DNA of 26,339 nucleotides. Origin: CAYXTI01 sp964468495. GTDB taxonomy: Bacteria; Pseudomonadota; Alphaproteobacteria; Rickettsiales; Rickettsiaceae. The notes under the pieces are model-generated. The model saw only the letters and a list, made by a program, of their open reading frames with translations, searched no databases and was not told the DNA's origin. Where the stretch lies: positions 1 to 26,339 of the forward strand of contig CAYXTI010000006.1 of assembly GCA_964468495.1 (NCBI GenBank). Direction: 5' to 3'. Both the position numbers and the translations under genes were made by a program. Positions 24,072-26,339 of this stretch are shown piece by piece (positions within the stretch are counted from its first letter, which is position 1; each line of letters starts with the position of its first letter).

Positions 24072-24743
24072 TTAGAAATCAAGGTCAGAGTATTCTTTTG
24101 ATGGAACAAAACCAGCTATACGATCATTTAATATTGGTCTAAAACTTGGTCTAGACTTAATAATAGAGTACCAATTTTTTATTTGTAACCATTTATCCCA
24201 GTTAATTTCTCCAAAATAATCAACAATTGATATATTAGCTACTGCAGCTATGTCAGCACAAGATAATTTATCATATGCAATATACATATTTTGCTTTAAA
24301 CAATAAGTTAAAAATTGAAAGTGTTTATTAAGGTTATTTTTTGCTATTTTTATTGCTGTACTTTTAGGACTTGTATTTTTATTCAATAATTTGATTACTT
24401 TCTCATTAATTAATATTTTACTTACTTCTCGATAAAATTTATCGTTAAACCATATTAAATATTTTCTTACATCATTTCTAAATTGTATTTCTTGAGGCAT
24501 AAAATAAAAATTTTTATATACCTCAATTAAGTATTCTATTAATGGATATATACCAATAACATTAATTTGACTATCTTCATTCAATAAGACCGGGAATATT
24601 CTAGTTGCATTAACTGATAACAATTCTTTGTTGTATGTCCAATAGTTTTCTTTAATTAAAGAAAAGTTTAGTTTTAGTTCATGTAAGTATATTCTTGCTT
24701 GTCTTGATAGAGGACATATAGGGTGATAAAATAATTTATACAT
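24072..24743 (-). CDS. Glutathione S-transferase-like protein
   Basis: A 223-aa protein with a thioredoxin-like N-terminal domain and an all-helical C-terminal domain, the GST layout. I start it at 24743 (MYKLFYHPICPLSRQARIYL), because family members begin right before the first strand; the ATG at 24767 would add eight residues that fall near the rnpB end. The CPLS motif sits where GSTs and SspA-like proteins have the CP.S/T active-site turn. The second conserved point is FPVLLNEDSQINVIG, where cis-Pro precedes the last strands. The tail RPSFRPILNDRIAGFVPSKE, ending in YSDLDF, is typical of an alphaproteobacterial GST group. The substrate is unknown; a stress or detoxification role is the family norm. 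It lies 36 nt beyond the rnpB 3' end. Confidence 0.82.
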   Translation of the reverse strand: MYKLFYHPICPLSRQARIYLHELKLNFSLIKENYWTYNKELLSVNATRIFPVLLNEDSQINVIGIYPLIEYLIEVYKNFYFMPQEIQFRNDVRKYLIWFNDKFYREVSKILINEKVIKLLNKNTSPKSTAIKIAKNNLNKHFQFLTYCLKQNMYIAYDKLSCADIAAVANISIVDYFGEINWDKWLQIKNWYSIIKSRPSFRPILNDRIAGFVPSKEYSDLDF

Positions 24744-24779
24744 ACATCTAAATTTATATATAATCATTATGCTAAAAAA

Positions 24780-25187
24780 ATGATGGTTTGTAAGCTGGAT
24801 TCTGTATATAGCAAAAAGCTATTTGCAGTTATTTATCTAGGATAAATGTTACCATTTACCTCAAGCAACCTACCCACGTAGATATATTTTTAGTATAGAC
24901 AAACTATAGAGTAACTTATTAATTAAGATACTCAACCCACGCCTACTTGGTCTTTCTCCTGATGGGGTTTACAAAACGGTTATTGTCACCAATAACCCGG
25001 TGCGCTTTTACCACACCATTTCACCCTTACCACTTATAAAGTTATGTGGCGGTATTTTTTCTGTTGCACTTGCCCTAAAAAGAATATTATTCCTTTCGCT
25101 GGGAGTTACCCAGCATCACGTCTATATGGAGTCCAGACTTTCCTCATAATAGTATTTTTATATATTATGCAACTGCACAACCACCAT
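24780..25187 (-). ncRNA. rnpB: RNase P RNA
   Basis: The catalytic RNA that trims tRNA 5' leaders. Read leftward, the conserved core is plain: GAGGAAAGTCTGGAC (25145-25131, 5' half of P4), a hairpin with GCTGGGTAACTCCCAGC, AGGGCAAGTGCAACAGAAA, AAGCGCACCGG near 25000, and ACAGAATCCAGCTTA (24805-24791, 3' half of P4). The two ends pair as helix P1: ATGGTGGTT at the 5' end with AACCATCAT at the 3' end. Seven T follow, so P1 may also serve as terminator. About 408 nt, bacterial A-type length. It lies between aspS and the GST-like gene. Confidence 0.95.
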
Positions 25188-25259
25188 TTTTTTAGTAATT
25201 CTCAACCATTAATTTAATTATATCTTTAAAAACAACTAAAAACTATTAAACATACTCAA

Positions 25260-25288
25260 ATGATAACATATTTGTTTTACTTTAGCAA
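25260..25288 (-). promoter_or_regulatory. Promoter candidate for rnpB
   Basis: Read leftward: TTGCTA (25288-25283), a 17-nt spacer and TATCAT (25265-25260). Transcription would start near 25253, leaving about 65 nt before the mature 5' end. A second perfect -10 (TATAAT, 25222-25217) lies nearer but has no good -35. Confidence 0.35.
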
Positions 25289-25378
25289 GTATTAGAAGTA
25301 GTTGTATATTATCGTGTTATAATAGTTGGTATATTTTACTAATTGATAGAGTTTTTTTACTTAATAAGAACTACTTAA

Positions 25379-26339
25379 TTATGGATTGATTTTTATTCTT
25401 TTATTATTTTCTTTATTATTTTCTTTATAGGAAGTTATTTTTATATTAAGCTCTTTTAACTGTGTTTGATTAATTCTACTAGGGGCATGCATTAATAAAT
25501 CTTCTCCTTGTTGGTTCATAGGGAAAGCTATTACTTCACGTATATTTTCTGTCTCAGCAATCATCATTACAATGCGGTCAATTCCAGGTGCTATTCCTCC
25601 ATGAGGGGGAGCACCATACCTTAATGATTTTACTATTCCAGCAAACTGATTATTTACTTGTTCTTGAGAATATCCAACAATATTAAATGCTTTATATAGT
25701 AGATCAAGTTTATGATTTCTTATAGCTCCGCTAGATAATTCTACTCCATTGCATACTAAGTCATATTGATATGCTTTGATAGCTAATAGCTCTTGTTGTT
25801 TCGTGATTGCTTTTAGATTATTTAATGATATCTTAGGCATAGAAAAAGGGTTATGAAAAAAATCTATTTTATTGGTATCTTGATTGATTTGATAAAAAGG
25901 AAAATCTACTATCCAACAAAAATTAAATTTACTATTATCGTTTATATTTAGTTTTTTTCCTAATTCTTCTCGAACTTTTCCTGCAATCTTTGTAGCAATA
26001 TTTTCTTTATTACATACAAAAAATATCGCATCTCCTACTGTAGTATTAGTTAAATTTTGTATTGCTACTATTTCTTCTTGATTTATGAACTTAGCGATAG
26101 AACCTTTTATTAAATTATTATTTTCTAGTTGTATATAAGCTAATCCTCTTGATCCTTCATTAATTGCAAAATTAATGATATTATCAAAGAATTTACGTCC
26201 TTTATTATTTGCTTTAGGTGCAGGAATTGCTCTTATTATAGCTCCTTTTTTAATATTTTCTTTAAATATATTAAAACTAGAATTAATAAATATTTTAGTT
26301 ACATCTGAAATGATAATTGGGTTACCTAAGTTAGGTTTA
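25379..26339 (-). CDS. aspS: Aspartyl-tRNA synthetase, C-terminal part; cut by the window edge
   Basis: The frame is open from the stop at 25379 to the window end (320 codons). The ATG at 25840 is internal: the codons just before it read FFHNPFSMPK, the conserved HxPFxMP segment of bacterial AspRS. Within the visible part are the GAD-type insertion domain (about 26000-26339, including GRKFFDNIINFAINEGSRGL and GDAIFFVCN), the WIVDFPFY strand, YDLVCNGVELSSGAIRNH, and motif 3 as GGIAPGIDRIVMMI. The C-terminal tail beyond MHAPSRINQTQLKELNIKI is Lys/Asn-rich. It charges tRNA-Asp; many alphaproteobacterial enzymes are non-discriminating and also charge tRNA-Asn. That cannot be settled from this part. 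Confidence 0.94.
   Translation of the reverse strand, partial: KPNLGNPIIISDVTKIFINSSFNIFKENIKKGAIIRAIPAPKANNKGRKFFDNIINFAINEGSRGLAYIQLENNNLIKGSIAKFINQEEIVAIQNLTNTTVGDAIFFVCNKENIATKIAGKVREELGKKLNINDNSKFNFCWIVDFPFYQINQDTNKIDFFHNPFSMPKISLNNLKAITKQQELLAIKAYQYDLVCNGVELSSGAIRNHKLDLLYKAFNIVGYSQEQVNNQFAGIVKSLRYGAPPHGGIAPGIDRIVMMIAETENIREVIAFPMNQQGEDLLMHAPSRINQTQLKELNIKITSYKENNKENNKRIKINP

Noticed and set aside
25379..25840. A separate 153-aa gene starting at the ATG at 25840
   Set aside because: The reading frame continues upstream without a stop to the window end and encodes conserved AspRS sequence, so this ATG is internal.
1..26339. CRISPR array, insertion sequence, prophage or toxin-antitoxin module
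   Set aside because: No regularly spaced direct repeats, no transposase, integrase or phage protein, and no small paired toxin-antitoxin frames were found on either strand.

Overview
The window is very AT-rich chromosomal DNA of a host-associated alphaproteobacterium, most likely Rickettsiales or a similarly reduced lineage. Evidence for this is the nucleotide-translocase (Tlc/NTT) fragment at the left edge, a retropepsin-like protease of the kind known from Rickettsia, HemJ in place of HemG/HemY, and a replication origin lying between hemE and coaE. There are no insertion sequences, CRISPR arrays or phage genes. The genus cannot be fixed from the window.

Left part (1-10442): the end of a Tlc-type transporter (+); a convergent membrane-anchored aspartic protease (-); an AEC-family carrier followed 10 nt later by a two-domain malic enzyme, probably a malate uptake and pyruvate-forming unit closed by a hairpin terminator; a small unknown lipoprotein; a 448-aa protein with flagellin-like ends, carrying its own sigma-54-type promoter motif, long leader and strong terminator; then murD and tyrS.

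Centre (10503-15049): a compact leftward cluster hemE-hemH-hemJ-def-RDD covers late haem steps, N-terminal deformylation and a membrane protein. To its right, 14313-15049 is gene-free and has the marks of oriC: four exact DnaA boxes plus variants, a 22-bp perfect palindrome, a CtrA-type TTAA-N7-TTAA motif, divergent flanking genes, and a change of strand composition (plus strand A-rich to the left, T- and G-rich to the right).

Right part (15050-26339): a tight rightward run coaE-dnaQ-FTHF cyclo-ligase-cvpA-tatC-serS; a 470-bp stretch of apparently decayed sequence; then leftward genes terC, recN, bamD, tatA (50 codons), tRNA-Glu, a GST-like protein, RNase P RNA (rnpB) and the C-terminal part of aspS, which runs off the right edge.

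Most of the window is housekeeping. The most interesting item is the flagellin-like gene with its sigma-54-like promoter, because flagella and RpoN are absent from most Rickettsiaceae. If correct, the organism has, or recently had, a flagellar or flagellin-type export system. The second is the origin, whose layout can be read directly.
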